64,000 nt of DNA, taken from positions 124,001 through 188,000 of the forward strand of contig NZ_JAGHRE010000004.1 of NCBI RefSeq assembly GCF_017743935.1, read 5' to 3'. Below are positions 45,118-53,946 of the stretch, in pieces; position 1 is the first letter of the stretch, and each line of letters begins with the position of its first letter. Under the pieces are notes generated by a model that was not told the origin of the DNA, made no database searches, and saw nothing but the letters and a program-made list of their open reading frames with translations. Origin of the DNA: Tropicibacter sp. R16_0. GTDB taxonomy: Bacteria > Pseudomonadota > Alphaproteobacteria > Rhodobacterales > Rhodobacteraceae. The translations under genes and the position numbers were made by a program.

Positions 45118-46713
45118 TTAGACGACGTCAAATTCCAGCGGCTTGATCTGGGTGAACAGGCCGGTTTCGGCCAGTTTGGCACGGGCTTCGGCCGGAACCG
45201 GCTCGTCGACGTATAGCAAAGCGATGGCTTCTTCACCTGCGCCGGCACGGCCCAAGGTAAAGTTCGCGATGTTCACGCCGTGATCGCCCATGGTCTGACC
45301 CAGCGAGCCGATGATACCTGGCACGTCTTCGTTGGTTGTGTAGAGCATGTGGCGGCCGATCTCGGCGTCGATGTTGATGCCCTTGATCTGGATAAAGCGC
45401 GGCTTGCCATCGCTGAACACGGTGCCACCAATCGAACGCTCGCGCTTGTCGGTGACCACGGTGACCTTGATGTAGCCTTCGAATGCGCCCGACTTGTCCT
45501 GATTGGTGGTCGAGATCTGGATGCCACGTTCCTTGGCCACAACCGGAGCCGAGACCATGTTCACCTCGGGGTTGAACTTTTTCATGATCCCCGCGACCAC
45601 GGCACAGTTGAGCGCGGCCAGGTTCATCTCGGCGGCAACACCGTCATAAAGGATGTTGATCGCCTTGACCGGTTCGTCCGTCATCTGACCGACGAAAGAG
45701 CCCAAGTGACCGGCCAGCTTGATCCAGGGCCCCATGACCTTGGCCTCTTCGGCAGTCACGCTTGGCATGTTCAGCGCGTTTTCCACGGCACCGGTCAGTA
45801 GATAGTTCGACATCTGCTCGGCGACCTGAAGGGCAACGTTTTCCTGTGCCTCGGTCGTGGCGGCGCCCAGGTGCGGGGTGCAGACCACGTTGGGCAGGTT
45901 GAAGAGCGCGTTCTCCTTGGCCGGTTCCACGGCAAAGACATCGAACGCTGCACCCGCGATGTGACCGGATTGCAGCATCTCGGCCAGGGCCTCTTCGTCA
46001 ACTAGACCGCCGCGGGCACAGTTGATGATGCGCACGCCTTTCTTGGTCTTGGCCAGGTTCTCGCGGCTCAGGATATTGGCGGTGGCGTCGGTGAAGGGCA
46101 CGTGGAGCGTGATGAAATCGGCGCGGGCGAGCAGGTCGCCGAGTTCGACCTTTTCAACGCCCATCTTGTCGGCCTTCTCTTCGCTCAGGAAGGGATCATA
46201 GGCGACGACTTTCATTTTCAAACCACGGGCGCGGTCGCAAACGATGCCGCCGATGTTGCCGGCACCGATGACGCCAAGCGTCTTGTTGGTCAGCTCGGTG
46301 CCCATGAACTTGGACTTTTCCCATTTGCCGGCGTGTGTGCTTTCGCTGGCCTCGGGGATTTGACGGGCAACGGCGAACATCATCGCAATCGCATGCTCGG
46401 CAGTTGTGATCATGTTACCGAACGGCGTGTTCATCACGATCACGCCCTTCTTGGACGCGGCATCCTTGTCGATGTTGTCGGTGCCGATACCTGCACGGGC
46501 GATGACCTTGAGGTTGTCGGCATTGGCAAGGATCTTTTCGGTGACTTTGGTGGCCGAGCGGATGGCCAGACCATCGTATTGGCCGATCACCTCGGCCAGC
46601 TTGTCTTTGTCCTTGCCCAGGTCAGGCTGGAAATCCACGTCGATGCCGCGATCGCGAAAGATCTGAACGGCGGTTTCGCTGAGTTTGTCGGAAACGAGTA
46701 CTTTGGGGGCCAT
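45118..46713 (-). CDS. serA: D-3-phosphoglycerate dehydrogenase
   Basis: This enzyme oxidises 3-phosphoglycerate to 3-phosphohydroxypyruvate, the entry to serine biosynthesis. In 531 residues it has the NAD motif GAGNIGGIV, the catalytic Arg in NCARGGLVDE, Glu and His in TPHLGAATTEAQ, an ASB-type middle domain and a C-terminal ACT domain (~residues 455-531) that usually senses serine. It follows serC by 94 bp on the same strand. Confidence 0.97.
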   Translation of the reverse strand: MAPKVLVSDKLSETAVQIFRDRGIDVDFQPDLGKDKDKLAEVIGQYDGLAIRSATKVTEKILANADNLKVIARAGIGTDNIDKDAASKKGVIVMNTPFGNMITTAEHAIAMMFAVARQIPEASESTHAGKWEKSKFMGTELTNKTLGVIGAGNIGGIVCDRARGLKMKVVAYDPFLSEEKADKMGVEKVELGDLLARADFITLHVPFTDATANILSRENLAKTKKGVRIINCARGGLVDEEALAEMLQSGHIAGAAFDVFAVEPAKENALFNLPNVVCTPHLGAATTEAQENVALQVAEQMSNYLLTGAVENALNMPSVTAEEAKVMGPWIKLAGHLGSFVGQMTDEPVKAINILYDGVAAEMNLAALNCAVVAGIMKKFNPEVNMVSAPVVAKERGIQISTTNQDKSGAFEGYIKVTVVTDKRERSIGGTVFSDGKPRFIQIKGINIDAEIGRHMLYTTNEDVPGIIGSLGQTMGDHGVNIANFTLGRAGAGEEAIALLYVDEPVPAEARAKLAETGLFTQIKPLEFDVV

Positions 46714-46807
46714 TGGAATGGGTCCTATATTCTGGGTGCGGGAGGGGAGCGGAATTTACCGAAAAATTCCGCGTTGTTTTCTGTTCGAGAAAACGGTCCC
46801 CGTTGCG

Positions 46808-47962
46808 TTAAGCGGCTTGGGATTGTGCTGCGATTTCGGCCTCAAACGCCCAAGCCAACCAAGGCAGCATCGCCTGGATGTCCAAGGTTTCGACCGTACC
46901 ACCACACCAGATCCGCAGACCGGCGGGCGCGTCGCGGTAGGCGCCAATGTCGAGTGCGATGTTCTCGGCCTCGAGCCGTTTGGCGACTGCCTTGGCAAAG
47001 GCGGCGCCGTCCTGGATGCGGGCGTCGGTGAATTTCAGACAGACGCTGGTGTTCGAACGGGTCGCGTCATCTTCGGCCAGGTTGGCGATCCAATCGTTGG
47101 CGGCGCAGAAATCGAACACGGCTTGCGCGTTTGCATCCGCACGCGCGATCAAACCTTGAAGACCACCAACCGAACGCGCCCAGTCGAGCGCAAAGAGGTA
47201 GTCCTCAACCGCCAGCATCGACGGCGTGTTGATCGTTGCACCGGTAAAGATACCGTCGATCAGCTTGCCACCTTTGGTCAGGCGGAAGATTTTCGGCAGA
47301 GGCCAGGCAGGCGTGTAGCTTTCCAGACGCTCGACGGCACGGGGGCTGAGGATCAGCATGCCATGCGCTGCTTCACCACCCAGAACTTTTTGCCAGGAGA
47401 AGGTGGTCACATCCAGTTTGTCCCAGGGCAGGTCCATCGCAAATGCGGCCGAGGTTGCGTCGCAGATGGTCAGGCCATCGCGGTTGTCAGCAATCCAGTC
47501 GCCGTTCGGCACGCGCACTCCCGCAGTGGTGCCGTTCCAGGTGAACACGACATCGTTGTTGAAATCGACCGACGCCAGATCAACGATCTGGCCGTAGTCG
47601 GCGGTTTTGACCTCGGCGTCGATCTTCAGCTGCTTCACAACGTCGGTGACCCAGCCCGAACCAAAGCTCTCCCAGGCCAGCATCTCGACCTTGCGCTGAC
47701 CCAGCAGCGACCAGAGGGCCATTTCCACGGCACCGGTGTCCGAAGCGGGCACGATACCGATCTTGTAATCTGCGGGGATGCCCAGAACCTCACGCGTGCC
47801 TTCGATCGCGGCCTTCAGCTTGTCCTTGCCAACAGCGGCACGGTGCGAGCGGCCAAGAGCGGCGTCGGCGAGTTTGGAAACATCAAATGTGGGGGGTTTG
47901 GCACAGGGGCCAGAGGAGAAACGCGGATTGGCCGGGCGCGCTGCCGGTTGCTGAGTAGCCAT
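46808..47962 (-). CDS. serC: Phosphoserine aminotransferase
   Basis: This 384-residue PLP enzyme converts 3-phosphohydroxypyruvate to phosphoserine. It begins [15 protein letters not shown] and has [16 protein letters not shown] with the PLP lysine. It is of the long alphaproteobacterial (TIGR01365-like) type. ATG 47962 has AAGGA upstream; the frame extends to 48103 into the structured leader. It is the first gene of the serC-serA operon. Confidence 0.96.
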   Translation of the reverse strand: MATQQPAARPANPRFSSGPCAKPPTFDVSKLADAALGRSHRAAVGKDKLKAAIEGTREVLGIPADYKIGIVPASDTGAVEMALWSLLGQRKVEMLAWESFGSGWVTDVVKQLKIDAEVKTADYGQIVDLASVDFNNDVVFTWNGTTAGVRVPNGDWIADNRDGLTICDATSAAFAMDLPWDKLDVTTFSWQKVLGGEAAHGMLILSPRAVERLESYTPAWPLPKIFRLTKGGKLIDGIFTGATINTPSMLAVEDYLFALDWARSVGGLQGLIARADANAQAVFDFCAANDWIANLAEDDATRSNTSVCLKFTDARIQDGAAFAKAVAKRLEAENIALDIGAYRDAPAGLRIWCGGTVETLDIQAMLPWLAWAFEAEIAAQSQAA

Positions 47963-48017
47963 TGCTGGTATCCTTACAGATATCTGCCCTTCGTTGGGGA
48001 AGGGTGTCCCGAGGACA
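47963..48017 (-). ncRNA. Structured 5' leader of serC (candidate serC RNA motif)
   Basis: The predicted leader has two tandem hairpins on the minus strand, GTCC/GGAC (48006-48016, loop 3) and CCCTTC/GAAGGG (47987-48004, loop 6), then a CAGATATCTG palindrome before the ribosome-binding site. A conserved 'serC' leader RNA has been reported for alphaproteobacteria; the position, two-hairpin form and gene match, but I cannot align it here. Confidence 0.55.
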
Positions 48018-48046
48018 GAGCTAGGCCGCTGCGGCGCGGCGTGCAA
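48018..48046 (-). promoter_or_regulatory. Candidate promoter of serC-serA
   Basis: On the minus strand TTGCAC (48046-48041) and TAGCTC (48023-48018) are spaced 17 bp, which would place transcription start just before the leader hairpins. Confidence 0.5.
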
Positions 48047-48320
48047 GCCGAAAAGAGGTCTGATTTCGACCGTTTGTTGCGAGAAGGCGACGTAAATGAC
48101 CACTATCGGAAACTCTTGTTCCGAGTATAAATTGCTGGCCTGGGGCGGTTTGATTGTTGATTGAGGTTTGGGGCCTCTTTGAAAAAGTGTATTAATTCAG
48201 TGCATTAGTTTACCCCGTCCAGATCGGCTGTAGTGCGCGACGCTGGTTGACGCTTAAGAAAGCTGATCTCTGGTGCATTTTCTGCACCTGCGGTATGCGA
48301 AGGGCAAAGGAGATGCCCCT
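48047..48320. other. Divergent serC/serB intergenic region
   Basis: Between the serC promoter and serB there is no convincing gene. An A/T-rich tract (about 48176-48212) could hold the serB promoter, and AAGGAG precedes the serB ATG by 7 bases. I saw no clear palindrome. Confidence 0.5.
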
Positions 48321-49199
48321 ATGTTTGTCGCCACGCTGCTCACGAATCCCGCTCAACCAAACCTGGACCCGGCTTTGGTCGAATCCTTGCGTAACGCATG
48401 GGGCGGCGGCGACGTGCAGTGGCTCAGTCCTGATGAGGCGGCGGAGTTCACGCTGCTAGCGCTGCCCGACAATCAGTGGGACGTCTGGGCCGATCTGCAA
48501 GAAACGGGTGTCGATCTGGTGGTGCAACCCGTCGAAGGGCGGCGCAAGAAAATGCTGCTCGCGGATATGGACAGCACCATGATCCAGCAGGAGTGCATTG
48601 ACGAACTGGCAGAGGTGGCCGGTGTGGGCGCGCGCGTCAAAGACATCACCGCACGGGCGATGAATGGTGAGCTGGATTTCGAAGGGGCGCTGACCGAGCG
48701 CGTTGGGTTGCTCAAAGGTCTGGACGAGGGCGTCATTCAGCGGGTTTTGAAAGAACGGATCACATTGATGCCGGGTGGTAAGGTGCTGTTGACCACGATG
48801 AAGGCAAATGGCGGTTACGCCGCATTGGTGTCGGGTGGGTTCACAGCCTTTACATCTTCGGTTGCAGCAACGCTGGGGTTTGACGAGAACCGGGCCAACA
48901 CGCTGCTGGTGGCAGATGGCAAGCTGACCGGAGAGGCGGGTCGCCCGATTCTGGGTAAGCAGGCCAAGGTCGAAGCTTTGGAACAGATCACAGACCGTCT
49001 TGGGATTGCCGAGGCGGATGTGATTGCTGTCGGCGACGGGGCCAATGATTTGGGCATGCTCAAGCGTGCCGGAACCGGGGTCGCTTTGCATGCCAAGCCC
49101 TCGGTCGCTGCTGAATGCGAGGTGCGGATCAATCACGGGGATCTGACGGCGCTGCTGTATGTGCAGGGCTATGCGCGCAGTGAGTTTGTTCTGAGCTGA
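48321..49199 (+). CDS. serB: Phosphoserine phosphatase
   Basis: SerB performs the last step of serine biosynthesis. The HAD motif I is DMDSTMIQQECIDELA, followed by SGGFTAFTSSVAATLGF and motif IV GDGANDLGML. The first ~75 residues resemble an ACT-like regulatory part. The length is 292 residues. ATG 48321 has a good AAGGAG site; the frame extends to 48273. It is divergent from serC-serA, so the pathway is clustered. Confidence 0.96.
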   Translation: MFVATLLTNPAQPNLDPALVESLRNAWGGGDVQWLSPDEAAEFTLLALPDNQWDVWADLQETGVDLVVQPVEGRRKKMLLADMDSTMIQQECIDELAEVAGVGARVKDITARAMNGELDFEGALTERVGLLKGLDEGVIQRVLKERITLMPGGKVLLTTMKANGGYAALVSGGFTAFTSSVAATLGFDENRANTLLVADGKLTGEAGRPILGKQAKVEALEQITDRLGIAEADVIAVGDGANDLGMLKRAGTGVALHAKPSVAAECEVRINHGDLTALLYVQGYARSEFVLS

Positions 49200-49224
49200 C
49201 AGCCGCGGCAGGTTGGGGCTTTAC

Positions 49225-49248
49225 ATATTTAACATCGATGTTAAATAT
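49225..49248. promoter_or_regulatory. Perfect 24 bp palindrome, ArsR-type operator
   Basis: Positions 49225-49248 form an exact 24 bp palindrome centred on CATCGATG, with AT-rich arms (ATATTTAA). It ends 5 bp before the start codon of the ArsR gene and fits the imperfect dyad operators of the ArsR/SmtB family, only more symmetric. Confidence 0.8.
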
Positions 49249-49253
49249 TAGTT

Positions 49254-49574
49254 ATGCCCGATCTCGTTACTGCATTTTCTGCTCTCTCTGATTCCACACG
49301 ATTGGGAATCGTCGAACAACTTATGTCTGAGGGCGAATTGCCTGCAGGCGATCTGATCGAAGGGCGCGGCATGTCCGGCGCCGCAATCTCACGCCATTTG
49401 AAGGTGCTGCGTCAGGCGGGACTGATCAAACAGCGCGCCAATGGACCGCAGCGCCTTTATTCGATCCAACCTGATGGGCTGCGTGCCATCGCAGATTGGA
49501 CCATTTCGAAACGTGAATTTTGGGAAACCAGCCTGAACCGGTTGGAAGCCGCCATTCTGGAGGATGATGACTGA
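49254..49574 (+). CDS. ArsR family transcriptional regulator
   Basis: The 106-residue winged-helix protein has ALSDSTRLGIVEQLMSEGELPAGDL and GAAISRHLKVLRQAGLI as the recognition region. No metal-binding Cys cluster (CxC or ELCVCD) is present, so it is probably one of the non-metal ArsR regulators that usually sit with AHSA1/SRPBCC genes. It is likely autoregulated through the palindrome directly upstream and overlaps the next gene by one base. Confidence 0.92.
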   Translation: MPDLVTAFSALSDSTRLGIVEQLMSEGELPAGDLIEGRGMSGAAISRHLKVLRQAGLIKQRANGPQRLYSIQPDGLRAIADWTISKREFWETSLNRLEAAILEDDD

Positions 49575-50002
49575 TGACCGATCTGCGTCTTGAGCGTGAG
49601 TTTCTCATCAGCCCCGAGAAGCTGTTTGCATGGGTGACGAACACCGAAAAACTGCTGAAATGGTGGGGGCCCGAGGGGCTGCATGTGCCGGTGCATGATC
49701 TGGATTTCACACGCCTTGGTCCCTGGTATTCGATCATGCAGAACGAAGAGGGGCAGCAATACAAGGTCTCTGGCCAAGTGACCCATGTCGATGCGCCCAA
49801 GTCGGTTGGCTTCACCTGGGGCTGGCACGATGACGACGACAATCGCGGCGCTGAAAGCCATGTGACGTTCACCATCGTCGAAACAGAATCAGGTGCGCGT
49901 CTGCTCATTGATCACCGAGAGCTTGGCGATGACGAGATCAGCGCCAACCACGAAAGCGGTTGGACCTCGTCGCTGCGCAAACTGTCCGCTCAAGTGAATT
50001 AA
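49574..50002 (+). CDS. SRPBCC / AHSA1-type protein
   Basis: The 142-residue protein has the AHSA1 pattern: LEREFLISPEKLFAWVTNTEKLLKWWGPEG and GARLLIDHREL. Such proteins pair regularly with ArsR regulators of this kind; the ligand is unknown. The TGATG overlap with the ArsR gene means coupled translation. Confidence 0.9.
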   Translation: MTDLRLEREFLISPEKLFAWVTNTEKLLKWWGPEGLHVPVHDLDFTRLGPWYSIMQNEEGQQYKVSGQVTHVDAPKSVGFTWGWHDDDDNRGAESHVTFTIVETESGARLLIDHRELGDDEISANHESGWTSSLRKLSAQVN

Positions 50003-50026
50003 CGATTGCAACAGGAGGAAATTGAA

Positions 50027-50341
50027 ATGCCACAGTTCGTATTTGCCTATCACGGCGGTGCAAAGCCCGAAACGCAGGAAGAGGGCGAGCGCGTCATGGC
50101 CGCCTGGGGTGCCTGGTTTGAACAAATGGGTGAGGCGCTTGAAATTCCTGGCGCGCCGGTCGGCATGTCCAAGACTGTCAGTGCCAGCGGTGTGGCAGAT
50201 GATGGAGGGGCGAACCCGATTTCAGGCTACACCGTGGTCAAGGCTGACAGCATGGAGGCCGCCACTGATATGGCCAAGGGGTGCCCGATGGTCGTGGATG
50301 GCACCGGTTCGGTCGAAGTGGCCGAAGTGATGGAGATGTAA
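50027..50341 (+). CDS. YCII-related protein
   Basis: The 104-residue ferredoxin-like-fold protein of the YCII/DGPF group begins MPQFVFAYHGGAKPETQEEG and has GGANPISGYTVVKADSMEAA and CPMVVDGTGSVEV. It is the third gene of the ArsR operon, with a strong AGGAGG site. No enzymatic role is established for such proteins here. Confidence 0.88.
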   Translation: MPQFVFAYHGGAKPETQEEGERVMAAWGAWFEQMGEALEIPGAPVGMSKTVSASGVADDGGANPISGYTVVKADSMEAATDMAKGCPMVVDGTGSVEVAEVMEM

Positions 50342-50357
50342 ACCCGTTGGCCAGGGT

Positions 50358-51353
50358 TCAAATGAACCCGGCCGCTGGTTTGATTACACCACAATCCACA
50401 TTGCGCCGGTTCAGGATCGGCGCGTTCATATACTTTCTGGTCGCCGGGTGATCGGCGTCCAGAACGCCAAGCTCGACCAGAATGGCAGCAATCGCGCATT
50501 CGCTGGCGCGGGTTGTGCCATCCGCGATCTTAAGGGCCACGCCCATACGCTTTTCGGGGATGATGGCGATGAACACCGCCTCGGCTCCGGTCTTGATCGC
50601 AACCTTGCCATTCATCGCCCGCATCAACTCGGTGCAGGCACGGCCTTCGCCCGCGACCAGTTCCGGGTGTTTGATCATGGCGGCGGTCAGCTGCTCGGCG
50701 GCAGCACTTTGGCGGTCCGAGCGGTCAGCGGCTGATGCAAACCAAGCCATCGATCGGGCCAGACCGGTCAGCGAGGTGGCAAAGTTCGGTGCCGAACAGC
50801 CGTCGATGCCAAAACCGGGGCTGGTCTCGTCTGTGGTTTCTTCGAATGCGGCCAGACAGGCCTGCTGCACGGGGTGATCGATGTCGATGTATTCGGTGCC
50901 TGCGTCCATATGCTGGGTCAGGGTCAGAAAACCCGCGTGCTTGCCCGAGCAATTGTTGTGCATCTGGCAGGGCGATTTGTGATCAAGGATCAGGCCGTTG
51001 CGCGCGTCGATGTCGTTGGGTTCCTGCGGGCCGCAACGAAAATCATCGTCACCCAGACCCAAGTGATCCAACCAGGTCGACACCCGATCCGTATGGATTG
51101 CCGCGCCATTGTGCGAGGCACAGGCAAGCGCCATGTGCTCGCTATTGAGCCCATACTTTGCTGCAGCCCCCGAGCTGAGCAGGGGGAGCGCCTGAATCAT
51201 CTTGGCGGACGAGCGGGGATAGATGCGGGCATTCGGATCGCCCCAGCTGCGCACGATCTGGCCGGTGTCGTCACAGATCACCGCGTGACCCAAATGGACG
51301 CTCTCCAGAAACGGACCCCGCCAGATTTCGGTCATCGGTACCGGATTTGTCAT
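50358..51353 (-). CDS. L-asparaginase (thermolabile/II-like, ReAV-type)
   Basis: The 331-residue protein belongs to the asparaginase II family found in Rhizobiales and Rhodobacterales (Pfam asparaginase_II type): RSSAKMIQALPL, SHNGAAIHTDRV, CSGKHAGFL and GIDGCSAPN. It hydrolyses asparagine to aspartate and ammonia in the cytoplasm; no signal peptide is seen. I chose ATG 51353 with AAAAGGGGAG upstream; the frame extends to 51404. Confidence 0.9.
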   Translation of the reverse strand: MTNPVPMTEIWRGPFLESVHLGHAVICDDTGQIVRSWGDPNARIYPRSSAKMIQALPLLSSGAAAKYGLNSEHMALACASHNGAAIHTDRVSTWLDHLGLGDDDFRCGPQEPNDIDARNGLILDHKSPCQMHNNCSGKHAGFLTLTQHMDAGTEYIDIDHPVQQACLAAFEETTDETSPGFGIDGCSAPNFATSLTGLARSMAWFASAADRSDRQSAAAEQLTAAMIKHPELVAGEGRACTELMRAMNGKVAIKTGAEAVFIAIIPEKRMGVALKIADGTTRASECAIAAILVELGVLDADHPATRKYMNAPILNRRNVDCGVIKPAAGFI

Positions 51354-51525
51354 CGTAAACTCCCCTTTTCTGGGCAGATTCCCGCCAATCGCTCTTTCAA
51401 CCATGGCGAAACCTGCGCTAATATGTCTATGTCGGCAAACGATGGGTTGCGCAAGACAGACAGGTCCTCAAGCCTGCGTGCGCACCATGGAATTGAGGTT
51501 AAGGACAGTCTAGGAGGCTGGACAA

Positions 51526-52065
51526 ATGGGATCCAAACTTGTCCGCATGATCGCGGGCCTGTGTATGGCGGGCATGACCGTCTCGGCAACCAGCGCATAT
51601 GCTCAGGCGCAAAGCTCGAACCGGGTGGCGGCCAAAACGGATTGGAGCGTCTTTGTCGAAGACGATCCCACCGAATGCTGGAGCGTCTCGGCCCCGAAGG
51701 AGACCGTGAACACACGTGGTGGCCGCGTGGTGGCCGTACGGCGTAGTGATATTTTGCTGTTTGTGTTCTTCCGCCCCAAGGCAGATGTCAAAGGTCAAGT
51801 GACCTTTACCGGCGGCTACCCCTTTGCGCCGGGTTCGACCGTGAACCTGAACGTTGGCGGCACCGAGTTTGAGCTGTTCACCGAAGGCGAGTGGGCTTGG
51901 CCTGCGACGGCCGCGGATGATGCCAAGATCATCACCGCAATGAAACGCGGCGCCCAGGCGATTTTGACCGCACGTTCAGCGCGCGGGACACAAACCAAAG
52001 ATACCTTCTCGCTGTTGGGCTTTACAGCAGCGATCGAAGACGCAGAAAAGCGCTGCACCAAGTAA
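51526..52065 (+). CDS. Invasion-associated locus B (IalB) family protein, secreted
   Basis: The 179-residue protein has a signal peptide (cleavage near AYA-Q, residue ~26) and an IalB domain, TDWSVFVEDDPTECWSVSAPKE, DILLFVFFRP and a C-terminal Cys that may pair with the first. The family name comes from Bartonella invasion; in marine bacteria the role is unknown. It has a strong AGGAGG site, and a terminator follows. Confidence 0.9.
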   Translation: MGSKLVRMIAGLCMAGMTVSATSAYAQAQSSNRVAAKTDWSVFVEDDPTECWSVSAPKETVNTRGGRVVAVRRSDILLFVFFRPKADVKGQVTFTGGYPFAPGSTVNLNVGGTEFELFTEGEWAWPATAADDAKIITAMKRGAQAILTARSARGTQTKDTFSLLGFTAAIEDAEKRCTK

Positions 52066-52080
52066 ACTGAAACATCAGTG

Positions 52081-52108
52081 ACCCCGGATTGCTCCGGGGT
52101 CTTTGCGT
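52081..52108 (+). terminator. Terminator of the IalB gene
   Basis: The perfect 8 bp stem ACCCCGGA/TCCGGGGT with TTGC loop (52081-52100) is followed by CTTTGCGTT, 16 bp after the stop. Confidence 0.8.
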
Positions 52109-52279
52109 TCGCCTTGTGGGGCATGGTTGCCGCAAATCTGCGCATATCTTGTTTTGACAAACCACAATCCCGTGATCTGCTGAGCGTTTGCGCACAGAAC
52201 GCTCTGCCGTGATCTGCGTTTTGTCCGTCTCGGTCCGTGACTAGCTTGTGTCAGAGATTCTGACCAAGGACCCTAACCC

Positions 52280-52843
52280 ATGACCGAGACCACCATTCAC
52301 ACTATCGAAACCGCCCCCGACGCCGCCAAACCCCTGCTCGAAGGGTCGGTCAAAGCCTTTGGCTCGATCCCCAATTTGCATGGCGTGATGGCGACCAGCC
52401 CTGCCTTGCTGGAAGCGTATAAAGAGCTGTCGCGCCTGGCGATGACAACCGGTTTTTCGCCCGAGGAACGCACGGTGATCTGGATGACAGTGAATGTCGC
52501 CAACCACTGCCACTATTGCGTGCCTGCGCACACTGGGATCGCCAAACGCGAGAAGGTGTCGAACGACATCATCGATGCGCTGCGCGAGGAAACGCCGCTG
52601 GCGGACGCCAAGCTGGAAACGCTGCGCAGCTTTACCCTGGCTTTGCGCGAAAACCATGGCCGACCTTCAGCGGACGATCTGGCTGCGTTCCGGTCTGCGG
52701 GCTATGACGACAAGGCTCTTCAGGATTTGCTGGTGATCTTTGCTCAAAAGGTTCTGTCGAACTACACCAACGCGCTGTTTGAAACGCCGGTGGACGGGAT
52801 GTTCCAGCCGTTTGCATGGCAGCCCCGGGTCGCGGCTGAATAG
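52280..52843 (+). CDS. Carboxymuconolactone decarboxylase / AhpD-like family protein
   Basis: The 187-residue protein has the AhpD core NHCHYCVPAHTGIAK with a CxxC pair (HCHYC), typical of peroxidase-related proteins of this family. It probably reduces peroxides or disulfides; the electron donor is not evident. It is flanked by its own terminator-separated neighbours, so it is likely monocistronic. Confidence 0.9.
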   Translation: MTETTIHTIETAPDAAKPLLEGSVKAFGSIPNLHGVMATSPALLEAYKELSRLAMTTGFSPEERTVIWMTVNVANHCHYCVPAHTGIAKREKVSNDIIDALREETPLADAKLETLRSFTLALRENHGRPSADDLAAFRSAGYDDKALQDLLVIFAQKVLSNYTNALFETPVDGMFQPFAWQPRVAAE

Positions 52844-52963
52844 CAGTATTCGCCACTTTGGCTTGCAGCGGTCGACCTGTCATATGGCGGGTCGACCCTT
52901 TTTGTTTGACCACTCAACTTACGATCGGGCAGCATACCGATATTTGAATGTATGAGGGTCAAG

Positions 52964-53476
52964 ATGACTTTTTCCGAAGCTGTTAAGACTTGTTTTTCAA
53001 AGTACGTAACATTCTCAGGCAGGGCTGGTCGGCCAGAGTATTGGTGGTTCCTGCTGTTTGTAGTGTTGATATCTGCGGTGCTCTCGGTCGTTGACCGCAT
53101 GCTGTTCGGGGTGAACCCCGAGACTCTGGAACAGAGCCGCCTGTTCACCGGCCTCTTTCAGATCGCAACCTTCCTGCCATTGCTTGCAGCCGGATGGCGG
53201 CGCATGCACGATGGAGGGTATCCAGGATGGTACCTTTTGCTGCCGATGCTTGTCTCCATGACGACCGTATTGTTCCTGTTTTCGGGCATCATGGCGTTTT
53301 CCTTTATGGAAGCGCGTGTCGAGGACCCGGATGTTCTGCGCGGTCCAGCCGCAGCCGTTGGGCTGACTGGGCTGTTCGTGGCCGGAATCGTGCAACTTGC
53401 ACTGGCCGTACTCATGATCTGGTGGTTGACCCGCCCATCTCAGCCCGAAACAAACGAATATGGAGCACCGTCATGA
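52964..53476 (+). CDS. DUF805 membrane protein
   Basis: The 170-residue protein has four membrane segments and the DUF805 start AVKTCFSKYVTFSGRAGRPEYWWF, then AGWRRMHDGGYPGWYLL. The function is unknown. I chose ATG 52964, which has AGGG upstream; an ATG at 52952 would add four residues. It overlaps the LprI-like gene by 4 bp. Confidence 0.9.
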   Translation: MTFSEAVKTCFSKYVTFSGRAGRPEYWWFLLFVVLISAVLSVVDRMLFGVNPETLEQSRLFTGLFQIATFLPLLAAGWRRMHDGGYPGWYLLLPMLVSMTTVLFLFSGIMAFSFMEARVEDPDVLRGPAAAVGLTGLFVAGIVQLALAVLMIWWLTRPSQPETNEYGAPS

Positions 53477-53859
53477 TCAAGAAGATATGTTTGCTCTTTC
53501 TGTGCATTTACCCTTTGCACGTTGCTGCTAACCCGTCGTTGGAATGCAGCGATGCAGGCTCGCAAGTTGAAATCGGCGCTTGCGTCTCGGAGGCGGAGCA
53601 ACGCGTGGAGGCTGCAATGGTGATCGCGCAAGAGATTGCGATGGCATCGGCGCAGGAATTGGATGACGTCACGGGACGAGAGGTTGCGGTGCCTGCGATG
53701 AACGCAGCACAAGAAGCCTGGGCAGCCTATCGCGATGCGCAATGCGACGCTGTAGGGGCTTCTTTCGGAGGAGGTTCGGGCACAGGCATCGCTATCCAAT
53801 CCTGCAGGATTGAATTGGGACGGGCCCGGATCACAGAGCTTATGAGCATGGCCCAGTAG
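53473..53859 (+). CDS. LprI-like/DUF1311 secreted small protein
   Basis: The 128-residue protein has a signal peptide (ends HVAA at ~19) and a Cys-containing domain with the LprI pattern: C..A......C.......A, EAWAAYRDAQCDAVGA and SCRIELGRARITEL. LprI of Mycobacterium inhibits lysozyme, but the domain is widely annotated without proof. The overlap with DUF805 indicates cotranscription. Confidence 0.82.
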   Translation: MIKKICLLFLCIYPLHVAANPSLECSDAGSQVEIGACVSEAEQRVEAAMVIAQEIAMASAQELDDVTGREVAVPAMNAAQEAWAAYRDAQCDAVGASFGGGSGTGIAIQSCRIELGRARITELMSMAQ

Positions 53860-53946
53860 TCGCCTCGCTTTGTTCCGCGAAACCTTTTGATCTTTGCTGG
53901 AAATCCTATATAGAGGCGCATCCCGCGACAGAATCCGAGCAAAGCC

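Noticed and set aside
46685-48130. 481-residue plus-strand frame opposite serC
   Set aside because: The minus-strand SerC is complete and the plus-strand translation has no recognisable pattern.
50350-50370. GGTTCAAAT resembling a tRNA T-loop
   Set aside because: It is part of a small inverted repeat after the YCII gene, and no acceptor or anticodon stems can be built around it.
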